Shown here: piece by piece, positions 53,691 to 64,000 of the stretch | How positions within the stretch are numbered: the stretch's first letter is position 1 | Layout of the letters: the number at the start of each line of letters is the position of its first letter | Source of the DNA: Diogma glabrata | Lineage: Eukaryota; Arthropoda; Insecta; Diptera; Cylindrotomidae | DNA: 64,000 bases | Assembly: GCA_963693315.1 (NCBI GenBank) | Contig: OY856188.1 | Span: 156,360,181 to 156,424,180 of the forward strand | Direction: 5' to 3' | Made by a program: the position numbers and the translations under genes | The notes under the pieces: model-generated | Seen by the model: only the letters and a program-made list of their open reading frames with translations | The model's database searches: none | Told to the model about the DNA's origin: nothing

Positions 53691-55929
53691 CTGGAGTATG
53701 ATGACGTAGTGCAGTAAAGTTACAGATCCATGAAGTTCCTATTTCCTCACATATCACAATTTTGCATATCACGCGTAGTTCATAACAAGTTCTCGTTCAT
53801 CCATAATATATAGTCATATTTTCATATAGTTTCCGGTACACATATTTGTTCTCAGCATAAAAAAATTTAACAATAATCTTTTATTTGCAATACCCTATTA
53901 TTGGTTCACACTGCGTTTCCACCCGCGTTGCTTCGTCATACTGCACGAATTTGGATTCTCCGGGCCTCTAATCATAACTGCTCTAAATATTTTCAAACCT
54001 CAAACAGCTGTGCATATTTGTCAATTCGTCTTGTTATCAAAAAAAAAAAAAAAATATTATATCCTACAATCAGCTTTGAAATTGTCTTCAAAACGTATTA
54101 TATTTTTTATATAGTTGTTTTTTATCAATTCTTCTTACCGCTATATATATATAGATTCTACTGTAAAACGGTTGTAATTTACTATTTCGTAATGCGAAAT
54201 CATCATAGAACCGGTTGTACATACGTTTTAATCCATCCTAATGTCGCATAAATTACTATTTCTTTCAAACGCGTTGTAAATAATATATTTCGTTAAATTA
54301 TCTTTTAATTTTGTTTATTACAAACTAATAACGAGTATTTGTTTTGTTACGGAAAATGTAATAACAATAATTTGTAAATTTAAAACTTTCGAAAAACATT
54401 TAACTCATTTTTCGATATTAAATGCCTATATAAGAGATGAAAACATCTAGTCCGGGCTCTTGATTATTTTTTCATCACTGTCATTTGGTAGTTCGATGAC
54501 AAGAAGTTTTGACGTCTACAATAAATTTGGTGTTCGAACTCAAGACTTAACATGGAATAATGTTATTAACTATTTTCTTTTATTGGATACTCATTTTTTT
54601 CGGGGGATGAATTGTGTGTCAGAGTAGACGGAAGTTTGTACCTGCCAAAAAAACGAGGACAAAATCGTGCCAGAATTGGTTATCACATCACCAGCGTAAA
54701 AGGGTGTGAATTTTTTTTCACTTTATGATACCAAAAATAAATGGTATGCTTGTAAACATGGCGATCGATGTTTAATGCGATTCGGCCATATATAAGATAA
54801 GATATTCGGCCATATATAAGATAAGATAAGATATACAAGATAATTAGATTATGCATACAAGTGAGTGATAAAAAAAACAACAAATTACATATCAATACAG
54901 CATATATTGAACTAAAGAAATATTCAAGTGAATTTAACCTAAACTGCTAGCAAAATCCGCTATACGTAAAAATGGCGAACTGGGTGAATTAGATTGTTTG
55001 TTTTCGGTCGTGGTGATAATCATGTAATTTTCCCGTAAGATAATTTTTTTTTATAGAACAAAAATAATACTGCTCAATAAAAATCTGGTGCATAATAAAC
55101 TAACCGAGTTTAACTCATACTAAATTTCTCGTGTGATATAGATGTTGGTGACTTTCCGTGTGATCCAAAATATCGATCTAGGAGATCAAGCTTCGTTCTG
55201 ACTGTGATACTAACCTTAAGTTACAACTAGAAAAAATCTCCAATTCAATTTAACCCAAATCAACTGTGAGTCGTTAAAATTAATTTATTAATACGAAGAA
55301 TTTGTGCCTGTCACCTTGTTGTCTTAGATAAATCTATAGAACAAATTTTCGATAAAACTTATCAAGATAATAAAAAAATTAATATTCTAGGTCAAGTGTG
55401 ATTAGCTTAAATTTATAGAACAATTTTACAATAAATCTTTAATAATTAACCTAATTAGGAAAATTTATAATAGGATCTTATTAGAACTATTAGTGATTGT
55501 GTTTGTCCGTCAAAATAATATTCTATGTAAATCATTCCTTGTTGGAAAATAAAAAAATAATGTATGTGTAACGATAATGTATGTGTAAAAATAATGTATG
55601 AGTACGAACAGTAGCCCTTAAGCTGATTATATGATATGTTTGCTATAATAAAATTGCATAAATTGGAATAACGATGTTCTACGCCTTTCTTTTACAAATG
55701 AAATCCAAAGGAAGTAACAATAAATTAACTTAGTAAATCGCAACGAAACAAATAGTTGATTCTGACAAAATCTACGTTAGAGAGAAAACGGTGAAATTGA
55801 TACTCCCATCAGAGAGGACTACGTCATCAATTTGGGGAACAATTTCTCGATTACCATTTACCACCGCATCAGCAACTGTAGATAAGGACCATTATCCTAA
55901 TATTTAAATTAATCATTATTTCTCAGTAC
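53691..55929. other. Unassigned AT-rich DNA
   Basis: No gene is supported. A two-copy duplication of ttcggccatatataagataa lies at about 54780-54830. Around 54428-54545 tatataagagatgaaaac, then cgggctcttg and ctacaataaatttggtg, is reminiscent of an LTR core (TATA plus AATAAA), but no second copy or terminal repeat supports that. An open frame at 53901-54251 has no recognisable domain. Confidence 0.35.
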
Positions 55930-56440
55930 TCGCCTCGATTGTTGTGGTGCAACATTTTTATCAAGATTATGCTACTCATCACTGATCGCCTAGTTTGTGC
56001 TGCGCAACATTTTTTATTGCAATTACTTAACTTACCAGTAAACATCTATCATTTGTGGTGCAACATTTCTATATTAATATACAATTTATACGGCTTCTCA
56101 ATGACCACCTAGCCGTTGTGCTGCAACATTTGTGGTGTTAAATTGTATATTATTAGTACAGTGTGTTGATGATCGCTTTATTTGGGGGCGCAACATTTTT
56201 TATATTTGTACAATCAACCAGCAATTTATTGCGGCGCAACTTATCCCTATTATTATACAATCTACCAGCAATCGCCTTATTTATTGCGGCGCAACAGTTT
56301 TGCATTATTTATACAATTTATCGGCAATCGCCCTAGCTATTGCGGTGCAACATATCATTTTTATTATACAGTTTACCAGCGATCGCCTTATTCATTGTGG
56401 CACAACATTTCTATTAACATTATACAACTACTCATCGCAT
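55930..56440. repeat. Minisatellite, 55-65-bp unit, about nine copies
   Basis: The core g(t/c)ggcgcaacatttt recurs near 55942, 56000, 56057, 56122, 56186, 56232, 56286, 56342 and 56398. It is coupled to tatacaatttaccagcaatcgcc-like sequence. Units are diverged. Both forward frames stay open across much of the array, which gives spurious proteins. Confidence 0.85.
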
Positions 56441-56525
56441 TATAATTTGTTTGCGGGAGGATCCACCGATGATGGAGTGCTGAACGTGAAGACATTGAGG
56501 CCAGTCGGATATAACCATGGGGTGA
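56441..56525 (+). other. Possible exon end: start codon in strong context next to a splice donor
   Basis: After the minisatellite, a non-repetitive, more GC-rich stretch (gcgggaggatccaccgatg and on) ends taaccATGGG|GTGAGTG. An ATG in good context at 56516-56518 followed directly by a consensus donor would fit a first coding exon ending just after the start codon. Read through upstream, the open frame gives GGSTDDGVLNVKTLRPVGYN. I recognise no family and found no acceptor partner, so this is only a candidate. Confidence 0.25.
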
Positions 56526-57507
56526 GTGATCTTTAATTATTTTTTTTCCGTTTTTTTTTTAAATAAAGGTATGAATGTGCGTGAATGGGTGCTCGTATGG
56601 ATGAATGTGGGCGTGATTGTCGGTGCGCGTGCGTGAATGCATATGGCGAATATATGTGAGACACTACCAATTAAAATTAAAAACGATTATAAATGATATA
56701 CTTTTTCTAAGTTGATTTTTTTTTTGAATTATTGCTCAATTCCTAGTAATTTTTATGCCACCTGTAACTGGCTTATAAGGAAATCGGTCATGACGCTGTA
56801 GTTGTGACTGACATAACTTGGTACTGCTAACCCGCTGTAAAGGAATTGGCCTGTAACTCCTAGGTGTCAGTCCGAACAACAACTATTGTTGGGGAATATG
56901 ATCGGATATGGCGAGGTGCAAATATTTACTCAATTTATTTTAAATATAGCGTGTGAGGTTTTTCATGTAGCCCACGATTTGATTATCAGTTTACAAGTGA
57001 TGGTATTATTTTGTGGACTTGATCAGAATGATCAAATATCCGGAATAAAAATTATTTTAATTGCTGCTGTTTCCTAAAATTACCAAGTCTCTTTGAACTT
57101 AATTGTCTTGCTTTGCTATATGGGTGTGTATGTGGATATGGGTGTTGGAATGTAAGTGTGGGTGTGTGGGAGGATGGGAGCGTGCATGAAGCGTGAGAGT
57201 GTGGGCATATGGGAGAGAATGGGGGGTTGAACGTGGAGATCGCGGGTCCTTCGCAAAAGGGGTCGCCAGAGTCTCATTTTCTCATTTGTAATCTTTCCAT
57301 TTCTGTATAATCACGTAATTCGCGTACATGTCTGTATTTATATTGGAGTAGCAGGGTTTCCCAATCGAACTCCGTACTGTGACTAGACCAGAGCATCTGA
57401 ATAACCTAATCTAGCTACGCGACCTGCTATGCCGCTTCATTGGTTCGCCAATGAAAAAGCTCTTCATTACAGTTTTAACTATTCCCCACCCATGAAATTA
57501 GTTTTTA
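56526..57507 (+). other. Unassigned DNA with G-rich tracts
   Basis: Between 56575-56660 and 57115-57260 the plus strand is rich in gtg/ggg runs (for example gtgggtgtgtgggaggatgg at about 57157), with some potential for G-quadruplex formation. If an exon ends at 56520, this would be its intron. No coding domain is recognised. Confidence 0.4.
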
Positions 57508-58605
57508 ATATAATCATCGTATTCAACGTTCAATTTCCTATAAAAAAAGTATTTTTTTTTAATGGAGAAATGATATTTACTGTTAGAAATAAATTAATTT
57601 ATCGAGCGCAGGACGACAAAAAATTCCATATACGGGTCATTCTTTTACATACCGAACAGATTAGGACGAAATGTGACTAAGACATTTTTGATTCAGCTGA
57701 AAATTTTTGAGGGGTTCTATATAAACATTACGATATACTTGTTTGCGAATTTTTTCTTTTTTTTGTTTTTTAGGGGAAATAGAGTAGTTCTAAATTTCGA
57801 GAATTTTGTGATTTTTGGCTTGAAGACTTGTTTTCAAAGATTTATAACTTCGGTTCTGGTAGAGACACTTTTTGTGTGTTTTATTTTAAATAATAGAGAT
57901 GCAGTTTAAAAAAATTGTTTATTATAAAAATTATTAACAAATTCCTATTGTTATAAACAAATAAAATTTTAAAATCAGTTTTTAGTAATTATCTAAAAAA
58001 AATAAAGAGTGTTTAATGTAATCATCGTATTCTACGTTCAATTTTCAATAAGAAACGTATGTTTAATTAATGAAGAAATGAGTTTTACTGTTACAAATAA
58101 GTTAATTTTTTCAGCGCCGGACGACAAAAATTTATAAAATTTGTTATCGTCTCGCGCTCGATAAATTAGTTCATTTCTAACAGTAAAACTCATTTCACCA
58201 CTAATTAAATATACGTTTCTTAATGAAAACTGAACGTAGAATACGATGTTTACATTAAACACTCTCTATTTTTTTTTAGATAATTACTAAGGACTGATTT
58301 TAAAATTTTATTTGTTTACAACAATCGGAATTTGCTAATAATTTTTATAATTAACATTCCATCTTTTAACTTTCAAATAAAGAAAAGAAAAACCTTCTAT
58401 CTTCTTATGAATTTTTGAAAATAAGTCTACAAGCCGAAAATCACGAAATTTAGAACAGCTCTATTTGCAAAAAAAAAACAAAAATCCTCGAACAAGTATA
58501 TCTTTTTTTTCGATAAAAAATCCCTAAAAAAATTTTCAGCCAAATCAAAAAAGGGTCGGTCAGAAAGGTGTTCGGTTTATAAAAGAATTACCCATATTGT
58601 TTAAT
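57508..58605. repeat. Foldback transposon-like inverted repeat of about 1.1 kb
   Basis: A left arm (about 57633-58136) and right arm (about 58137-58605) are inverted copies meeting at a centre near 58136. Outer ends are cgggtcattctttta and its counterpart taaaagaattaccc. The inner segment taat-gtaatcatcgtattct-acgttca is present at about 58013 and inverted at about 58225, and a further direct copy sits at about 57508-57632 outside the left arm. It is non-coding and could form a very long hairpin. The arms are diverged, so it is not recent. Confidence 0.82.
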
Positions 58606-58671
58606 ATTTTATTTATTTTTGTTTCATAATTTTAAATATTTTATTTTTGTTATATATCTACAATTTTATAG

Positions 58672-58767
58672 TATAGTATAGTATATTTATAGTATATATT
58701 TATAGTATAGTATAGTATATTTTCTTTTGTAATTAAGATGCATGATAAGGGCCATGGGCCGAAATAT
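58672..58767. repeat. TAGTA microsatellite followed by Penelope-like terminal motif
   Basis: A run of tagtatagtatagtata (58672-58722) is followed by catgataagggccatgggcc and gaaatattg (58741-58767). GGGCC/GGCCC can pair across ATG and is followed by GAAA, the same layout as the hammerhead-like motifs at 311-334 and 52869-52896. It is possibly the end of a lost Penelope-like copy. Confidence 0.45.
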
Positions 58768-60274
58768 TGTGCAATGAGAAAAAATTAATTCCTTACCTAC
58801 GTGGGTGTTTTATGATAACTTTAAGACTTTAAATTTTAAAATCAGCGCTTATAAACTGGTCAAAGAAATTTAACATATGATCCTAATCCCAATGTTTTTG
58901 ATATCTTCTGATATTCAGAAATAATAATTTATAATTGTTATAATTAACACTAAAACGCCTCACATTGAATTAAAAAAAAGTAGTTTTGAAATTAAAAAAA
59001 GTTATAAATACTGATTTAGTTTTCAATCAATTTCTTCCGTTATATACGCCAAATATCATCACTAGCAAATGTATTTTCCAAAATTTTATGTCTTTCATAA
59101 AACCAACACAAAAACCGAAATTGTTTTCCAAAGTTCGCCTTTTTAATGACATAATAAAAACGTGAACATAAATATATTTTTCCGTTTTATTTGTTTTAAA
59201 TGTTTTCTAAATTTTATATGTTTACATAATATGTAAACATATAAAATATATTATATTAAAAGTAAATTTATGCTAATTCATCATTTATGTAATTTATTTA
59301 CTATATATATCACATTCAAATAAAATTTAATAAATTGAATATATCATCAATTTTCATTTGTTGTAATTGTAACACAAAAACAACAACATAAATGTACGTT
59401 TAAACATGTATCACATAAAGTTGAGCAATACTTTAAATCTTCTTTTTCTTAAACTTTCTATATCATGAAACATCCCACATATTAATGGTTGTTTACGATA
59501 CAACTAAATAATGTCTTAAGTCGTAGCCAACTTCTTCAATACAGTTGAATCTGCAAATTAATTAAAGGAACATTCTGGTGGTCTAGAAGCCTAAACTTTA
59601 GGCATTTTTTAGAATGTCATAAACATTATTAGTCTATTTTTTAAAGAATGTTTATTGATATTTCAAAAATAAGTCACCAGAAAAAAATCAAAGTTTTTAT
59701 AATAGTTACTATGCCAACGTTTTCTAAGTCAAATTTCCACCCCCAGTAATAAAAAAAATGTGGTAGTAAATTTACAAGATCCTCGGCCTATCGTAATCTT
59801 TCGGCGTTTGCCGAACGAAAAAGCGGCTGAATCAAGAAAAATGGCAGATACAAAAGTTGGTGGACTCATCAAGGACAGGTGCCTCACGAAGTATAAAATT
59901 TGTGATAATCATCAAATGAAACTAGCGAGTGCCTGCTGACTATAAGTTATAGGCTAGTGAAGTGAAAGCTACAAAAAAAGGATACGTCCTGGCCGACATG
60001 GTTTCAGCCTTTGTAGTGTTCTTAAACAAAAATTTTGTTAAATTCTTCATTACAAAATATTTGGCTATGGTTCTTGGTCATTGGGAAAAATAAATTTCAC
60101 AAAATGGCGATGATTTGAAAAGAAAAAATTTTTACTCCTTATTTTTTGTCCTTTTCGAATTATTTTCAATATAGTACAAAAATTTTTTAAATAGAATGGG
60201 CAAACTATATAAAGAGCGATATACAAAGAAGATTTCCAAAAAAAATTCAAGTAAATCGTTTGAGTAGAACTTAC
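58768..60274. other. Unassigned AT-rich DNA
   Basis: Contains a 17-bp perfect hairpin at 59211-59247 (attttatatgtttacat and its complement). A less AT-rich patch at about 59770-59900 has ctttcggcgtttgccgaacg. No gene is supported. If the exon at 60275-60470 is real, this is its downstream intron. Confidence 0.35.
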
Positions 60275-60470
60275 GATATCATCTCGAAAAAGTAGTTTCG
60301 AGAAAAATGCGTTTAAAAATATTAATAAAATTAATAATAAAACTGAACTGAACACTAAACATGCAATAATTATGCAGTAAAACCAATTAAAGAGTTTTCC
60401 TACAACAACTCCCCAAACTAGTTTCGCAATATCTTCCAAAATTCTACCAATTAATATAAAAACAATTGAC
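60275..60470 (-). CDS. Candidate host exon encoding a membrane segment
   Basis: On the minus strand a pyrimidine-rich tract ending ttttag precedes an open 196-nt block that ends GATATC|GTAAGT, a consensus donor. The encoded 65 residues include LEDIAKLVWGVVVGKLFNW followed by about 28 hydrophobic residues (CIIIACLVFSSVLLLILLIF and on) and then FRDDI. This is a plausible transmembrane segment with a charged, soluble side. The donor is phase 0. The open frame extends beyond the donor to 60065 but there looks like chance sequence. I recognise no family and could not find flanking exons. In AT-rich DNA, hydrophobic ORFs arise by chance, so confidence is low. Confidence 0.28.
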
Positions 60471-60774
60471 CTAAAACTCGATTAATATTAAAAACAAATA
60501 TTTCATAAATTAATTTTATTAAAATCTGGGTTATTTCCAAATATTTGATATATCGTTTCATTTAAATAAAATCAAAATAAATTCGCGACATTAACATTAT
60601 ATAAAATTTAATAAAAACAAAGTCAGTGGGTCAATTGTTTCGATATTAACTAACAATAATTAATTTCAACGCGTAATCGATTTTAAATTATAAAAGTAAT
60701 TTTTCAATTCCACAAAAAGTTAACCATTTAAGTAAAAGATAATTCAGCAATTCATTAATAGAAGTTCTACCTGT

Positions 60775-60891
60775 TCAATAAAGATAGTTTTTAATATAAA
60801 TATAATACAAGAAGTTTCAAAATAATAATTTGATTTAAATAATCAATAAAGATAGTTTTTAATATAAGTGATACAAGAAGTTTCAAAATAA
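60775..60891. repeat. Tandem duplication, about 68-bp period
   Basis: tcaataaagatagtttttaa...tacaagaagtttcaaaata occurs at 60775-60824 and again at 60843-60891 with small differences. Confidence 0.85.
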
Positions 60892-62429
60892 GTGTGAATA
60901 ATATTATGAGGGATCAAATGTACAAAAACTAAAATGTGTTCACAACAAAATTTATATCTATATAAACTATTAAACGACTTTATTTGAACTAATTAATGTT
61001 GGTGATTGTTTTTTAAAAGTGAAACTAGGAGTCAGTATAAAGTCAAAATAGAGTTGCAATAAATTTCAGTTTGTTATAAGTTTGTTATAAGTTGTGTCAA
61101 CCATCTCAGTTGCACTACATTTTATATTAGCTAACATTCAATATAATATTCAAACAACAAACTCATTATCAATTAAGCAATAGTAGTGTCACCAGTACAA
61201 ATTCCACTGCATTTCTTCATATAGTAGTGTTAATTAAAGTACTGCACTACATTTTAAAATAAATAGTGCACTAAAGAAACAATTGGCACTACAAACAAAC
61301 AAAATACGTTAAAATGACCTTAGGATTATAGATTTTCAAGTGTATATCAAGTATGAAAGAATTGTCCAAGGGGACTCGTGCTCAGGTGGATTACGTCTGC
61401 CGTCTATTGTTTGATTCACTGTGCCCGACCGGAGTAGTTGGTGCGTCACAAAAATCACTGTGGCTCCGAAAATAACTCTCACTTTAAAGATTGTAATGGG
61501 CAATATATTCCTTATCCGATGTACTTCCATTTTTCCCCGTGTCATAAGAAATAAATTTAACTTGTTTTTTTGTGAGCTAGTCGATTTTGAAATTTGGAGT
61601 TAGGTAGTGGAAGATTGGAGTGAGTTGGTTTGCTGGAGTCGGGATTGAGTTGTGTGGTTTTGTGCAGTGTAGAATTAGGTCGAAGTTTTAGAGTGAAACA
61701 AAACAAAAATTTATTTCAGTGACTAGCAGTTTAAATTCTAAAGTTCTAAAAAAAAATACAAATAGCATTTAAATGTTTGAGTTCTTCATGCTTTTTCTTA
61801 CCACTAATTCAACTCCGGGAAATTAAATGTATATGACAATAATGTATCAAACCTCGATTATAAATTGTAATGTTTAAAAGTTTGATTATAACGTGAAAAA
61901 TTTAATTTTGATTAAAAAGAAAAAAAGATTTGGTTTTTTGATTTGAATATTTGGTGTTTATTTTGTAACAATAATAGGGAGTGCCTATTATTAAAATCAA
62001 GTGATTAGTGATAATTTTTTTTGTTTTAATTATTTCGGGTAGATTCTATTCATTTGTGCGCGCGTATGAGGGTGGTTCGTAGGTTTGAACACCTAATAGT
62101 GAAAAATGAATGGGATTCGAGAGAACGCCGGCTGGCTAGCCAGTTCTCTCCGGGTGAGTTGGTTTTGTTTAATTTGAACTTGTTGCGGTTTTTTGCCATG
62201 ATGGTGTGAAATTTTTTTGAGCGGTGATCCCTGGGACGAGTCCCGAGGTTCGATTGGCCCATTTATAGTGATATGACCGGTTTTCGTGAAATTTCGGATG
62301 TGTGCCTCATGGATTTAAAAGCAAGATGGTTATGGAAAGGTTAAACTATTACAAAATATTAACAATAATAACTATAATAACTGTACAAAAATAGGATGTA
62401 AGCAAAAATGAAGTTGTACCAATCAACTG
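60892..62429. other. Unassigned DNA upstream of a LINE remnant
   Basis: No supported gene. Short repeats of tgcactacatttta occur at about 61110 and 61243. A GC-richer patch at 62040-62280 includes a hairpin (gagagaac at 62119-62126 with gttctctc at 62143-62150, enclosing ctggctagccag) next to a GTGAGT. This patch may be the 5' region of the LINE that follows, but that is a guess. Confidence 0.35.
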
Positions 62430-63655
62430 TGAGGGTAGATCCTGTGATTTTTTAATTGATACCATGGAGTTTGTGGGCTTAGCACAACACAATCTTATTT
62501 TGAATAACAATAATCGTATTTTGGATCTTGCCTTGTCAAATTTTGCTTTTGAAAAAATTGAAGTGCAGAAATCCGATGAGTTGTCTAAGTTCGATTATAA
62601 AATCCAATAATCCATCTCTCAATTAATAAAGAAATAAATAATCTAAAAATGCAGCCAAAATGTAAAATTCTTCGGTTAATTATTTTAAATTAAACTATGA
62701 TATCCTATCTGAAGGAATTCTTGAATATGACTGGAATTATTATTTTAGAAATCTGAATGTCGATGATTCTGTAAAAGGCTTTCATTCCAAAATTCTTTAA
62801 TTTATAAATTCTAGTCGTCCTAATGATACAAGTAGAAATAAGAAACAAAACTACCTCTCAATTGGTTCAGTTAAGCCTTAATTAAACTCATAATTTTAGA
62901 GAGAATGAAAAGGCTAGGCAAAGAGTAAAAATTTTTAAAACAGATTTTTTCATACAAAGATTCAATTATTTTTGGCTGCTGGTAAAAACTGAAATTAAAC
63001 TATGCCTGGAGCGCTATTGAATCAAAATTAAAGATGATTTCAAATCCACTCCTAAAGAGTTTTTGAAATATACTAGAAATACCTCTAAAAATCTGAATAT
63101 ACAATAAATATGAATTATGGGAACCTTTCTAGCGAAAATCCTAAAAAGTATTTGTAATTGGTTTGGTGAACATTTCAATTCTATCTATAGTGATACTACG
63201 GCTTCCGAGGGAGATTTACAAAAAAACTTTCCTATTGATATTTCTGACCAATGTAACTGAGACATATTTCAATCTCTGGACAAGATTTGTCTGATTTCAT
63301 ATCTGACTTGGATGTAAATAGAGGTAGTGGAACTGATGGTATTCCGAATTTTTATCAAGAAACTACAGCGTGAATTAAAGGTTCCAATTACTATTTTATT
63401 CAATAAGTCGTTGAATACAGGAATTTTTCCAGCTTGATGGAAGGAATCTTTTATAACCCCTGTTTACAAAAAAGGTGACAAATGTGACGTTTCTAATTAC
63501 CAACCGATTTCAGTTTTAAATTCTTGCAGTAAATTGTTTGAGAAATCTGTTTATATATACATTTTAAGTTTCGTTACTTCACGTATTGATTGCAAACAAC
63601 ACGGCTTCTTTAAAAAACGGTCCACGATTACAAATTTAGTCAAATACACATCCCA
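62430..63655 (+). pseudogene. Decayed Jockey/CR1-type LINE ORF2 fragment
   Basis: Read across several frames, the sequence keeps the collinear order of a LINE ORF2. Endonuclease end: NLILNNNNRILDLALSNFAF (about 62490-62550). Linker: FKSTPKEFLKYTRNTSKNLN. RT start: FGEHFNSIYSDTT, GSGTDGIPNF, WKESFITPVYKKGDKCDVSN, YQPISVLNSCSKLFEKS and QHGFFKKRSTITNLVKYT. At least a dozen stops and shifts are present. Similarity stops at KYT (about 63650), before the catalytic YADD block. It differs clearly from the intact LINE at 28917-31886, so it is another family. Confidence 0.82.
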
Positions 63656-64000
63656 GCTAGCGCAGATTTCAATTTGTAACATAAATATGTTACAATTCGG
63701 TTGTAATTCAGTTTTTTAAAACAAATTTAGTCACACATGGGTTATATTACAGTTTCGACTTAGCGATTGGCAACAAATCATTCGGCTCAGTTACAATACT
63801 GTTTTAATTTTGTTACGGAAAAATACTCTTGTTGTTAAAATGTTTCATGAAAATTACACAGAAAAAAGTTATGTTTAAGTTAAATTAACGTCAATAAAAC
63901 ATTTCGTTTTGTAGCACGTCTTAATAATGTTATTTTATTGTAGTTGCCACAAATCCAGTAACGAGCTAGCAACATTGATGTGACTAACATGATTTCCTCA
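63656..64000. other. Sequence interrupting the LINE at the window edge
   Basis: Starts cccagctagcgcag immediately after the LINE similarity stops. No coding is seen to the end of the window. The abrupt switch suggests that another element inserted here, and gagctagc recurs near 63963. The window ends before this can be decided. Confidence 0.35.

Noticed and set aside
53901..54251. Open frame of 116 codons as a host gene
   Set aside because: It has no domain and crosses a poly-A run and AT-rich low-complexity sequence.
54428..54545. Solo LTR
   Set aside because: TATA-like and AATAAA-like strings are present, but no TG...CA ends, no target duplication and no second copy in the window.
56132..56536. 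134-codon frame across the minisatellite as a repeat protein
   Set aside because: Two frames are open at once across diverged tandem DNA, so the openness reflects the repeat. Only the last part was kept as an exon candidate.

Overview
The window looks like nuclear DNA of an arthropod, most likely an insect. It is very AT-rich, has no operons or bacterial signals, and almost all coding sequence belongs to eukaryotic transposable elements typical of insects: Ty3/gypsy, BEL/Pao with an env-like gene, Jockey/CR1-type LINEs, a Penelope-like element, Tc1, EnSpm/CACTA and a second DDE transposon. I found no complete host gene. The best host candidates are one putative membrane-protein exon (60275-60470, minus strand) and a possible first exon ending at a GTGAGT donor near 56520.

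Layout. 1-5229: a 366-bp palindrome, a truncated Tc1 element, unassigned DNA and a roughly 195-bp satellite array. 5230-36401: a stack of nested transposons. An old decayed gypsy element (Gypsy-A, 5230-9285 and 34879-36401) was hit by a younger gypsy element (Gypsy-B, 9286-34878, target duplication GGCC). Gypsy-B was itself hit three times: in its 5' LTR by a non-coding BEL element with 1.6-kb LTRs (BEL-N, 9366-15680), in its reverse transcriptase by a BEL element with an env-like gene but no protease/RT/RNase H (BEL-1, 19678-25570), and in its RNase H by an EnSpm/CACTA-like DNA transposon (26314-33058). The EnSpm element carries a Jockey/CR1-type LINE with an intact 989-codon ORF2 (about 28635-31990, minus strand). 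Cutting these insertions out restores gypsy reading frames at each junction, which supports the nesting order.

37214-46799: a DNA transposon with terminal inverted repeats of about 520 bp and a broken DDE-type transposase, into which a BEL element with 620-bp LTRs (BEL-2, 39634-46253) inserted. 46800-49420: unassigned DNA, repeat remnants and a GIY-YIG fragment of a second Penelope-like element. 49421-53101: a Penelope-like element with an uninterrupted RT plus GIY-YIG reading frame, in an inverted-terminal arrangement with 13-bp direct flanks. 53345-58767: foldback arms, a 55-65-bp minisatellite, G-rich DNA and a roughly 1.1-kb foldback element. 58768-64000: sparse, AT-rich DNA with the candidate host exon and, at the right edge, a decayed LINE.

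How the parts relate. Each LTR element is a self-contained gag-pol(-env) unit in varying states of decay. LTR pairs differ little by eye (BEL-N 2 differences in 1.6 kb, BEL-1 1 in 350 bp, BEL-2 4 in 620 bp, Gypsy-B 3 in 465 bp), so several insertions look recent even where the coding is defective. BEL-1 and BEL-N could only move with proteins supplied in trans. All calls rest on reading the sequence and on family knowledge; no search was run.
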